Assembly (NCBI GenBank): GCA_023461435.1
Contig: JAEYLC010000033.1
Coordinates: forward strand, 119,222 to 183,221
Source of the DNA: Bacillota bacterium
GTDB taxonomy: Bacteria; Bacillota; Clostridia; Christensenellales; SZUA-584
DNA length: 64,000 nt
Reading direction: 5' to 3'
Below are positions 24,196 through 32,023 of this stretch, piece after piece. A program made the translations under genes and the position numbers. The notes beneath the pieces were generated by a model, which ran no database searches, was not told the origin of the DNA, and saw only the letters and a list, made by a program, of their open reading frames with translations. Each line of letters starts with the position of its first letter. The first letter of the stretch is position 1.

Positions 24196-25011
24196 TCAGC
24201 CGAGCGCAGTATCAAGCACCATCATGATGCAAAAGCCAATGATGCAGCCAATCGTGGAAATATCGGTATTTGAATCGCTGCGCTGTGCCTCGGGAATCAG
24301 CTCTTCCACGACCACATATATCATGGCGCCTGCCGCAAACGAGAGGGCATAGGGTAATATGGATTGCATGGAAACCACGGCAAGCGCGCCCAATATGCCT
24401 GCCATCGGTTCGACGATACCCGATGCCTGTCCGTATAAAAAAGCTTTGCTGCGGGAAAGGCCCTCGCGCCTTAATGGTATGGAGACGGCTGCGCCTTCGG
24501 GAAAGTTTTGCAGCCCGATACCGATCGCGAGCACGACTGCGCCCGCGATTGTCGCGGACGAAGACCCGATGGCTGCGGCTCCAAACGCAACGCCGACGGC
24601 CAGCCCCTCGGGGATATTGTGAAGCGTAATGGCGAGAACCAGCAAAAGGCTGCGCTGCCAGCTTGTTTTGATGCCCTCCGCTTTGCTGCGGTCGAGCCCC
24701 AAATGAAGATGCGGGAGCAGCTTATCCACCAAATATAAAAATCCGCCGCCGGCTAAGAACCCGATGGCCGCGACAAGCCATGAGGGGGTGGCGCCGCCTT
24801 CGGCCATTTCAATGGCGGGCGCCAGGAGAGACCAGAAGCTCGCGGCGATCATGATGCCCGAAGCAAACCCGAGCATGCCATTGAGCACCTTTTTGTTGAT
24901 GGTCTTAAAGAAAAAAACAAGAGAAGCGCCGAGCGCTGTGACAAACCATGTAAATAAAGTGGCAAGCAGCGCTTGTAAAGTTGGCGGGAAGGAACCTAAC
25001 CATTCTGTCAT
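24196..25011 (-). CDS. ZIP-family divalent metal transporter
   Basis: A 271-residue membrane protein with eight predicted spans. The metal-path signature LHNIPEGLAVG lies near residues 134-144 in span IV, and GLQNFPEGAAV near 166-176 in span V. Both supply the H-N-x-P-E-G ligands of the ZIP (ZupT/GufA) family, which brings zinc, iron or manganese into the cytoplasm. AAGGAG precedes ATG 25011. It converges on the DUF318/TIGR03943 pair, forming a small metal-homeostasis block. Metal choice cannot be read from sequence. Confidence 0.93.
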   Translation of the reverse strand: MTEWLGSFPPTLQALLATLFTWFVTALGASLVFFFKTINKKVLNGMLGFASGIMIAASFWSLLAPAIEMAEGGATPSWLVAAIGFLAGGGFLYLVDKLLPHLHLGLDRSKAEGIKTSWQRSLLLVLAITLHNIPEGLAVGVAFGAAAIGSSSATIAGAVVLAIGIGLQNFPEGAAVSIPLRREGLSRSKAFLYGQASGIVEPMAGILGALAVVSMQSILPYALSFAAGAMIYVVVEELIPEAQRSDSNTDISTIGCIIGFCIMMVLDTALG

Positions 25012-25284
25012 TTTTCTGCACTCCTTTTTAATCGCCGAATCATAAGAGATGAAAGTACTTACAGATACGTCCGATTTGATAAAATTGACAAAAAAATCTT
25101 TATTGATTCGCGTCTATTTCGTGGTAAGATATATATTATATTAGCATTGCCGTTGCAGCCACGCAATAATGAATAACTTCAGATCTATTGCAGATTGTCA
25201 TAATGTCGACCGGATCAAATATGACCATACACATAAAGCCCTTCAAAAAGAAATGTTTTTCTTGATAATAAACAAGATACTCAA

Positions 25285-25331
25285 AATCAATATATTGTGC
25301 TATATTGTGATAAGGATACAAAATATTGTGG
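25285..25331 (+). promoter_or_regulatory. Pair of NrdR-box-like sites upstream of nrdD
   Basis: AATCAATATATTGTGC (25285-25300) and ATACAAAATATTGTGG (25316-25331) each match 13 of 16 positions of the NrdR box as I recall it (acaCwATATATwGtgt). Their starts are exactly 31 bp apart, three helical turns, the spacing known for cooperative NrdR binding. A third partial copy, CTATATTGTG, lies between them. They sit just upstream of the -35 element. Confidence 0.75.
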
Positions 25332-25338
25332 TTTATTA

Positions 25339-25367
25339 TTGACATTGAGAGAGAAGGAACATATAAT
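25339..25367 (+). promoter_or_regulatory. Consensus promoter of nrdDG
   Basis: TTGACA at 25339-25344, a 17-base spacer and TATAAT at 25362-25367, both perfect matches. The leader to ATG 25412 is about 38 bases. Confidence 0.88.
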
Positions 25368-25411
25368 AAACCACACAAAAAAATAAGTACATTTATGAAG
25401 AGGGGCTCGTC

Positions 25412-27727
25412 ATGGCAACGCAGATAAAAAAAAGAAACGGCGCGATCGTCACTTTCGACTTTATTAAGATCAGAAACGCGATAAGGAAAGCGAACGAGGC
25501 TGTTCACGATGAGATCATGGACGAAAACGCACTGGATTTGCTGACCGCCAGAGTGGCGGGCCGGTTCGGCGCGGATATCATCCCCACTGTGGAAGAAATT
25601 CAGGACATGGTGGAAGAGAACCTGATCAAAGCGGACTATGCGAAGACAGCCAAGGCGTATATCCTCTACCGGGCGGAGCATACGAAGATCCGTCTCGCCG
25701 AAGGCGATTTGATGGGCATCTACCAGCAGCTCACATATCGGGCGTCAAGGGACGTTGATCTTAAGCGTGAGAACGCCAATATCGATGCGGATACCGCGAT
25801 GGGCACCATGCTCAAATACGGCTCCGAAGGCGCCAAGTATTTCGTGAACAATTATGTGCTGCCCAAGGACATCGCGGCGGCGCACATCAACGGCGACATT
25901 CACATTCACGATCAGGATTTTTACATGCTGACCGAGACCTGCTGCCAGATCGATCTGATTAAGCTTTTTCATAACGGTTTTTGTACAGGCCACGGGCATT
26001 TGCGCGAGCCCAACGATATCAGCTCGTATACCGCGCTGGCATGCATTGCCATTCAGGCCAACCAGAACGAAATGCACGGCGGGCAAAGCATACCGAATTT
26101 TGATTACAGCATGGCGCCGGGAGTTAAAAAGACGTTCCGCAAGGCCTATATCAAAGAGCTGTCGCGTTATCTGCAGGCGGTTCACGGTATGGAAAAAGGC
26201 GCGGCCGATGCGTATGTCAAAACGGCCTGCGTCGGCTTGAGCGGTATTTCTTTGGAGAATGCTGATAACTACGGCCCGGACATCACCGGAATTTTGACAA
26301 ACGAGCCATTCTCATTAAGACTGGAAGAGGCCGAAAAGGCCCACCGTTTTGCGGCGCAAGGGGCGCTGGAAGACACCGACCGCAGGACGTATCAGGCGAT
26401 GGAGGCGCTGATACACAACCTCAATACGATGAACTCACGGGCGGGCGCGCAAGTTCCGTTCAGCTCGATTAATTACGGCACCGATACCTCTCCCGAGGGG
26501 CGCATGGTGATCAAAAATCTGCTGCTCTCGACCGAAGCGGGGCTCGGAGACGGGGAGACGCCCATCTTTCCCGTTCAGATTTTTAAGGTGAAGGAAGGCG
26601 TCAACTACAATCAGGACGACCCGAGCTACGACCTGTTCAGGCTCGCGATGAGGGTCAGCGCCAAGCGGCTGTTTCCAAACTTCAGCTTTCTGGACGCGCC
26701 GTTTAACCTGCAGTACTACAAGCCGGGGGATTACGACTCGGAAGTCGCGTACATGGGCTGCCGGACGCGCGTGATGGGCAACGTCCACGACAGAGGGCGC
26801 GAAACCACCTGCGGGCGCGGCAACTTAAGCTTTACCTCTGTCAATCTGCCGCGTATCGGCATTGAGGCGAAAGGGGATATAGGCCGGTTCTACAAACTGC
26901 TCGATGAAAGGATGGAGCTGATCATCCGCCAGCTGATGCACCGCTTTGCTGTCCAGTGCACCAAGAAGGTCTATAATTATCCGTTTCTGATGGGGCAGGG
27001 CGTTTGGATCGACAGCGAGAAGCTGGGCCCCGAAGACAGCATTGCCGAAGTTCTAAAGCACGGCACGCTGAGCCTCGGTTTCATCGGCCTTGCGGAATGC
27101 CTTAAGGTTCTCGTGGGCCAGCATCACGGCGAGAGCAGCGAAAGCCAGCGTATCGGCCTGGAAATCATAAGCCATATGCGTAGCCGGCTGGATGAGGAAG
27201 CCGGGCGCACCGGGCTTAATTTTACGCTGCTGGCCACACCCGCGGAAGGACTGGCAGGCCGCTTTGTCGCCATTGACCGGAAAAAATACGGCGTGATCGA
27301 AGGCGTGACGGACCGTGATTATTATACGAACTCGTTCCATGTGCCCGTCTACTTCTCCATCAAAGCACACAGAAAAATATCTCTGGAAGCGCCTTACCAT
27401 GCGCTGGCCAACGCGGGGCATATCAGTTATGTGGAGCTCGACGGCGATCCGTCCAAAAATCTTGATGCGTTTGAAGCCATCATTCGCTATATGAAGGAAA
27501 GCGGCATCGGTTACGGCTCGGTGAACCATCCGGTAGACCGGGACGCGGTATGCGGCTACAACGGCATCATTGACAATATCTGCCCGGGATGCGGCCGCAG
27601 CGAAGACGACGGCGGCCCGAAATTCGAACGTATCCGCCGGATTACGGGATATCTTGTGGGCACGATAGACAGATGGAACAACGCCAAGCGCGCGGAGGAA
27701 GGGGATCGGGTCAAGCATGGCCTGTGA
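25412..27727 (+). CDS. nrdD: Anaerobic ribonucleoside-triphosphate reductase (class III)
   Basis: A 771-residue glycyl-radical enzyme that reduces NTPs to dNTPs without oxygen. An N-terminal ATP-cone (about residues 1-95) gives allosteric control. The catalytic barrel follows, with DIHIHDQDFY near 165 and conserved cysteines. Near the C terminus, a CGYNG then CPGCGR cluster is the structural zinc site. The radical-bearing glycine is in RITGYLVGT, about 25 residues from the end. ATG 25412 follows AGAGGGG. The activase gene nrdG overlaps the 3' end by 11 bases. Upstream NrdR-like boxes indicate repression when dNTP/ATP signals are high. An obligate or facultative anaerobe is implied. Confidence 0.96.
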   Translation: MATQIKKRNGAIVTFDFIKIRNAIRKANEAVHDEIMDENALDLLTARVAGRFGADIIPTVEEIQDMVEENLIKADYAKTAKAYILYRAEHTKIRLAEGDLMGIYQQLTYRASRDVDLKRENANIDADTAMGTMLKYGSEGAKYFVNNYVLPKDIAAAHINGDIHIHDQDFYMLTETCCQIDLIKLFHNGFCTGHGHLREPNDISSYTALACIAIQANQNEMHGGQSIPNFDYSMAPGVKKTFRKAYIKELSRYLQAVHGMEKGAADAYVKTACVGLSGISLENADNYGPDITGILTNEPFSLRLEEAEKAHRFAAQGALEDTDRRTYQAMEALIHNLNTMNSRAGAQVPFSSINYGTDTSPEGRMVIKNLLLSTEAGLGDGETPIFPVQIFKVKEGVNYNQDDPSYDLFRLAMRVSAKRLFPNFSFLDAPFNLQYYKPGDYDSEVAYMGCRTRVMGNVHDRGRETTCGRGNLSFTSVNLPRIGIEAKGDIGRFYKLLDERMELIIRQLMHRFAVQCTKKVYNYPFLMGQGVWIDSEKLGPEDSIAEVLKHGTLSLGFIGLAECLKVLVGQHHGESSESQRIGLEIISHMRSRLDEEAGRTGLNFTLLATPAEGLAGRFVAIDRKKYGVIEGVTDRDYYTNSFHVPVYFSIKAHRKISLEAPYHALANAGHISYVELDGDPSKNLDAFEAIIRYMKESGIGYGSVNHPVDRDAVCGYNGIIDNICPGCGRSEDDGGPKFERIRRITGYLVGTIDRWNNAKRAEEGDRVKHGL

Positions 27728-28214
27728 GCTGAGAATATGCGGTATCGAGCCGGAATCCATCGTGGACGGCGAGGGGATTCGATATGTGGTGTTTGTTCAG
27801 GGGTGTCCCCATCATTGCCCCGGCTGCCATAACCCGGAGTCGCATCCGTTCGGCGGCGGAAGGCCTGTCGGCATTGACGAGCTGTTCAAAGAGATCTGCG
27901 ACAATCCGCTGCTCAAGGGAGTCACCTTCAGCGGCGGCGAGCCCTTCTGCCAGCCGGAGCCTCTGGCGGAGCTCGCCCGAATGGCGCACGGCAAGGGCCT
28001 AAACATCACAACGTATACGGGATATCGTTATGAAGAACTGCTGCAGATGCAGGATCAAGGCGTTGCGGCGCTGCTCGGGCAAACGGATGTGTTGATTGAC
28101 GGCCTTTTTCTTTTGGAGGAGAAGGACCTGACGCTTGCGTTCAGGGGCAGCCGGAACCAGCGTATTATCGATATGAGAGAAAAGCGTCCACAATCGGCCG
28201 TGACGGGAATGTAA
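27717..28214 (+). CDS. nrdG: Anaerobic ribonucleotide reductase activating protein (radical SAM)
   Basis: A 165-residue radical-SAM activase that generates the glycyl radical on NrdD. The CPHHCPGCHN motif near residues 30-39 holds the three cysteines of the 4Fe-4S cluster, and TFSGGEPF near 66 is the SAM-binding GGE motif. The gene overlaps nrdD by 11 bases, so both proteins are made together. The length is normal for the family. Confidence 0.95.
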   Translation: MACELRICGIEPESIVDGEGIRYVVFVQGCPHHCPGCHNPESHPFGGGRPVGIDELFKEICDNPLLKGVTFSGGEPFCQPEPLAELARMAHGKGLNITTYTGYRYEELLQMQDQGVAALLGQTDVLIDGLFLLEEKDLTLAFRGSRNQRIIDMREKRPQSAVTGM

Positions 28215-28274
28215 TTCTGCATTTATGTTTTGATGTTTTTCATGATTACCCAAATGAGAAGATTGCATAGAACA

Positions 28275-28299
28275 GCGCCGGAATCGTCCGGCGCTTTTT
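28275..28299 (+). terminator. Rho-independent terminator after nrdG
   Basis: GCGCCGGA (28275-28282), loop ATCG, TCCGGCGC (28287-28294), then five T residues. It closes the nrdDG unit. Confidence 0.88.
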
Positions 28300-28421
28300 G
28301 CATATCACATTGTATTCCGATAACTTTTGTCAAGGAGGTTTGTCCATTTTCCCAGTATAATGCTAAAGTTTTCCATAATTCTAACGATATACTTGTATAG
28401 TTGGCAAGGAGGCAATTCAAA

Positions 28422-29873
28422 ATGAACATTACATTTTCACAGGGACAGTTTTTCCACCCGCGCTATGGCTGGTTTGACAAGGAACCGGCCTTGCCAAATT
28501 ACGAGCATCGCAGTGGACTTGTCAATGAAAAAATTGGGGCAGAGCATTTTATTGGAGCCGACCATCAGCTATATGATGTGGCTCAAAAGATCACGCAAAC
28601 AATCATAGAGCAATCGCCAAATTCAAAGATGGCTCAAAGATTGGCTGAGTATGATCCCACCACAGCGGTGTTTGAGGAGTCCCCCGCCGATGTGTACGAG
28701 CAGAGGGATTTGTCCTATTACCTTGACGGCACCACAAAACTCGCAGGCTCATATGCGTTTGTATACGAAGGCAACACCATGACCGTTAAGTTTGATTTTG
28801 GGCGGCCTGCCGGAAACGATCCAATAGATGTGGTCGCTCTTTATGAAGAGCATCGCGCAAATATTCAAAGTCTAAAAAAGCAAGGCTTCCATGACGATAC
28901 GGTGAAAATGCTTATGGACGCAGTGAATGAGGCCTTTGTCAATACGCGATGCAGCGGGCTTGAGGGGCAATTGATGCACTTTAATCCGGGTATGAGTCGC
29001 GACCAAGCAAAGGACGTGACAAAGTCATTTTTCGAGGAATATATTCGCGTCCGCAATGGCGCAAGCTCTATGAAAAGTGCGATGATAACCGCAGGGAACG
29101 CCCTGAAAAGTCAAGGCTTGATGCACTCACGGGTTGACGTAACCACAGATGACTCAAGGAAAGTCGGGCAGTCTCAAAAAGTAATCGACGCGTTTGACGA
29201 GCTCGATGCGTATGTCGCCGCATCACCGGAGCACCAAAAGAGAATGGCCGAGATGGCGGCATTCACTCCGCTTGATGTTAATGCGATTAAGGATACGACA
29301 ACATGGGACCCGTCGGAAACCCACATACGCAATATAGATAGCTTAAATAGATTAGATTACTCAAAAAACACCACCATGAGCGACATTGAAAAAGAAGCGC
29401 GTTCATTGTCAATCGTTTTCCGTGTGCGTGGCGATCAAATGATTGATTACGCCCGGCGGTATGAAGAGATAATGGGACAGCTTGACAGCAAGCTGAGTAG
29501 TGGGGAGATTTCGGCGGAGCATTATGACCGTTATCGCGCCGACCTCGACACGGCCTTTATCAAAACGCACAATCTGAACATTAAAGGTCAAGCGATGACG
29601 GCGGGGTTAAGCGAGTCAAAAGCAACGGAGCTGGCGGAGGCGTTTTCCAAAGAGTACATCAAAATCCGTGGACAGGCCAAACCGGATGAAATCGACGCAG
29701 CTGGAATTGCGAACGCCACATTAAAAAAAATAGAATCGCAGGGCTGGCCCTCATTTTCTCTCTACTCATCCGAGAACAGGGCAACGGTCAGTGGCAACGA
29801 CCCGTGGTACGCGATGATGGCCGAGAACGCGCTGTATTGGCAAAATACGCCGCAACCTTACGAGTATTGGTAG
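28422..29873 (+). CDS. Unrecognised 483-residue protein with internal duplication
   Basis: I do not recognise this protein. ATG 28422 with AAGGAGG about ten bases upstream is the clear start. It is acidic, soluble and without a signal peptide or membrane span. Residues 141-230 and 347-440 repeat one another: each has a YEE start, then AF-(V/I)-x-T, L/I-x-GQ-x-M, an S-x-x-x-A helix, and F-x-x-EYI-(R/K)-(V/I)-R. An ancestral helical module was therefore duplicated. Base composition is somewhat more AT-rich than in the flanking operons. The gene ends about 50 bases before the point where galactokinase homology begins abruptly, suggesting that it arrived in an insertion or rearrangement. A function should not be assigned. 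Confidence 0.8.
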   Translation: MNITFSQGQFFHPRYGWFDKEPALPNYEHRSGLVNEKIGAEHFIGADHQLYDVAQKITQTIIEQSPNSKMAQRLAEYDPTTAVFEESPADVYEQRDLSYYLDGTTKLAGSYAFVYEGNTMTVKFDFGRPAGNDPIDVVALYEEHRANIQSLKKQGFHDDTVKMLMDAVNEAFVNTRCSGLEGQLMHFNPGMSRDQAKDVTKSFFEEYIRVRNGASSMKSAMITAGNALKSQGLMHSRVDVTTDDSRKVGQSQKVIDAFDELDAYVAASPEHQKRMAEMAAFTPLDVNAIKDTTTWDPSETHIRNIDSLNRLDYSKNTTMSDIEKEARSLSIVFRVRGDQMIDYARRYEEIMGQLDSKLSSGEISAEHYDRYRADLDTAFIKTHNLNIKGQAMTAGLSESKATELAEAFSKEYIKIRGQAKPDEIDAAGIANATLKKIESQGWPSFSLYSSENRATVSGNDPWYAMMAENALYWQNTPQPYEYW

Positions 29874-29880
29874 TCTGAAT

Positions 29881-30729
29881 AGACGTAATGGTCGGGTTAC
29901 AGTTCCACATCATGCTTTTGCGCGGGTTGCGTCCTCCGCGTCCATCGAAGTGGCGACGGCAGTCTGCCTTGTCAAGCTCGGCGGGACAGAGCGGCTGGTG
30001 ATGGAGGATATCGCCGTGCTGTGCCAGCGGGCCGAGAATCAGTATGTGGGGATGAACTGCGGCATTATGGACCAGTTCATATCCGCGGTGGCGAAGAAAG
30101 ACCACGCGATATTCCTGAACTGCAAAACGCTCGATTATCAGTATGTGCCGATGAAGCTCGGCGACTATACGATCGTGATCACGAACACCAATGCGCCGCA
30201 CAGCCATACGGAATCGGGATACAATCAGCGGCGCAGTGAGTGTGACCGGGCGCTGGAAATTATCAATCAAAACGGAGGCGGCTATAAGCATCTGTGTGAC
30301 ATGCGTCCGGAAGACCTTGCGCAACACAAAAGCTGCCTTAATGATGATACATTGTTCAGGCGGGTCCGGCACTGTGTGACTGAAGAAAACAGAACGCTGA
30401 CGGCGCTCAAGCTGCTAAATCAGGGGGATATGCTGTCGTTTGGCAAGCTGCTCAGCGAAGCCAATATCTCGATTCGCGATGATTATGAGGCGACGGGAAA
30501 GGAACTGGATACGGTGTTCGATATTGCGATGCGGATTGACGGCGTGATCGGTTCGCGCATGACGGGCGGCGGCTTCGGCGGCTGTCATATCAGCCTCGTG
30601 AAAAAGGATCGGGTCGAGCCGTTTCAACAGATCATGAAGGAAGAATACACAAAACGGATCGGCTACGAGCCATCGTTCTATGTGTCGAATGCGGGCCGGG
30701 GCGCCGGGGAGGTTGAAGCATGGCGGTGA
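29881..30729 (+). pseudogene. galK: Galactokinase, 5'-truncated remnant
   Basis: The open frame matches galactokinase only from the S-S-A-S-I-E-V motif onward (codons from about 29929), the ATP-binding loop that normally lies some 120-130 residues into a protein of about 390. Downstream are QYVGMNCGIMDQF with the catalytic-aspartate region, then MTGGGFGGC near the end. The C-terminal 265 residues look intact. No promoter, ribosome binding site or proper start is visible; GTG 29950 is the first usable codon but would omit half the nucleotide site. The substrate-binding N terminus is missing, so the product is almost certainly inactive. It overlaps galE by ten bases, showing the former operon. 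Confidence 0.82.
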
Positions 30730-31706
30730 TGGTTGCGGGCGGCGCGGGATATATCGGCAGTCATGCGGTGGCGGAGCTGCTGAGCAGAGGGCAGGAGGTT
30801 GTCGTGGTGGACAGCCTCGTCAAGGGGCATAAGCAGGCGGTGCTGGGTGGCAAGCTGTATATCGGCGATATCCGTGACCCGCAATTTATGGACGGGGTGT
30901 TTGCCGAAAATGATATCGATTCGGTGATCCATTTCGCGGCGGATATCGAAGTGGGCCTGAGCATGAAGGACCCGCTGAGCTTCTACCGCAATAATGTCTA
31001 CACGGTGATCTGCATGCTCGAAAGCATGAAAAAGCACGGCGTCAAGAATATCGTGTTTTCTTCGACGGCAGCAGTTTACGGTTATCCGAAATCCATACCG
31101 ATTGCGGAAGACTGCGAGAAAAACCCGGTGAATCCGTACGGCGAAACAAAGCTCACGGTGGAGAAGATGCTCAGATGGTGCGATGAAGCATACGGCATCA
31201 AATGGGCGGCGCCGCGGTATTTCAACGCGGCGGGCGCGCACGAATCCGCAGAGATCGGCGAAGACCACGATCCCGAATCACATTTGATACCGATCATATT
31301 GCAGGTGGCGATGGGCAAGAGGGAGAGCATCAAGGTGTTCGGGCAGGATTACGACACGCCGGACGGTACCTGTATCCGCGACTATATCCATGTGACGGAC
31401 CTTGCCGACGCGCATATTCTCGCGCTTGAGTATTTAAAGAAGGGCGGAGACTCCGCCAGCTTCAACTTCGGCAGCGGCAACGGCTATTCCGTCATGGAGG
31501 TTATAGATAAGGCAAAAGAGGTGACCGGCAGGGATTTCAGGGTAGAATTCGCGGCACGGCGTGGGGGAGACCCTCCGCGGCTCGTGGCTGATCCAAGCAA
31601 AGCCAAGAATATACTTGGCTGGCAGCCGGAGAACGACGATATCGGGAAGATCATTGAGTCGGCTTGGAAGTGGCACACCGGCCATCCGGACGGCTTTGAG
31701 GAATAG
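30720..31706 (+). CDS. galE: UDP-glucose 4-epimerase
   Basis: A 328-residue NAD-dependent short-chain dehydrogenase that interconverts UDP-galactose and UDP-glucose. The GGAGYIGSH dinucleotide loop is at residues 7-15, FSSTAAVYG near 115-123 supplies the catalytic serine or threonine, and Y-G-E-T-K near 142-146 supplies Tyr and Lys. The length is normal. It overlaps the galK remnant by ten bases and so was part of a Leloir operon. A nearby beta-galactosidase would feed the same pathway. With galK broken, galE may now serve cell-wall or exopolysaccharide precursor supply. Confidence 0.95.
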   Translation: MAVMVAGGAGYIGSHAVAELLSRGQEVVVVDSLVKGHKQAVLGGKLYIGDIRDPQFMDGVFAENDIDSVIHFAADIEVGLSMKDPLSFYRNNVYTVICMLESMKKHGVKNIVFSSTAAVYGYPKSIPIAEDCEKNPVNPYGETKLTVEKMLRWCDEAYGIKWAAPRYFNAAGAHESAEIGEDHDPESHLIPIILQVAMGKRESIKVFGQDYDTPDGTCIRDYIHVTDLADAHILALEYLKKGGDSASFNFGSGNGYSVMEVIDKAKEVTGRDFRVEFAARRGGDPPRLVADPSKAKNILGWQPENDDIGKIIESAWKWHTGHPDGFEE

Positions 31707-32023
31707 GATGCCTAAGCTTATTTTAAACGAGCAATTATCAATAATTTATCAAACATTTTAATAAAAAATCGCATTGTCATTGAGTGGTGACGCGATTAGT
31801 ATAAAGTCATCGGCGCAATGCTATAAATTGATGCTAAATGCCGATGCATCAGTTGCCAAAAACAACGTTAGTCTATATAAAAACATTGAGGTTCATATCT
31901 GGTATGCTTAAAAGCCATGCAGATAACTCAAGGCCCCAATTAACCTGCGCATCTTTGACATTAGCCTGTTCATTTGTACAAAGACTTATTTGGATATTTA
32001 AAAATATATGATTGGCAGAAGAG
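31707..32023. other. Intergenic region upstream of the sensor kinase
   Basis: 317 AT-rich bases without a gene. A promoter candidate is TTGTCA (31774-31779), 17-base spacer, TAGTAT (31797-31802). No terminator after galE and no recognisable leader RNA were seen. Confidence 0.5.

Larger units (their letters stand above)
25012..25411. other. Regulatory region between ZIP gene and nrdD
   Basis: 400 AT-rich bases. The right-hand half holds the NrdR-like boxes and nrdD promoter. The left-hand half (25012-25280) has a weak plus-strand promoter candidate, TTGATT then TAAGAT 16 bases later near 25100-25130, but no gene that I can support. Confidence 0.6.

Noticed and set aside
25136..25681. Minus-strand frame across the nrdD start and promoter
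   Set aside because: Its first half is the reverse of the ATP-cone coding region and it runs through the NrdR-like sites; no start signals.
27530..27600. Apparent loss of one zinc-binding cysteine in NrdD (Asp-Ala-Val-Cys rather than Cys-x-x-Cys)
   Set aside because: The R-D-x-V-C-G-Y form seems, from memory, to be common in this NrdD subgroup, so I do not treat it as a defect.
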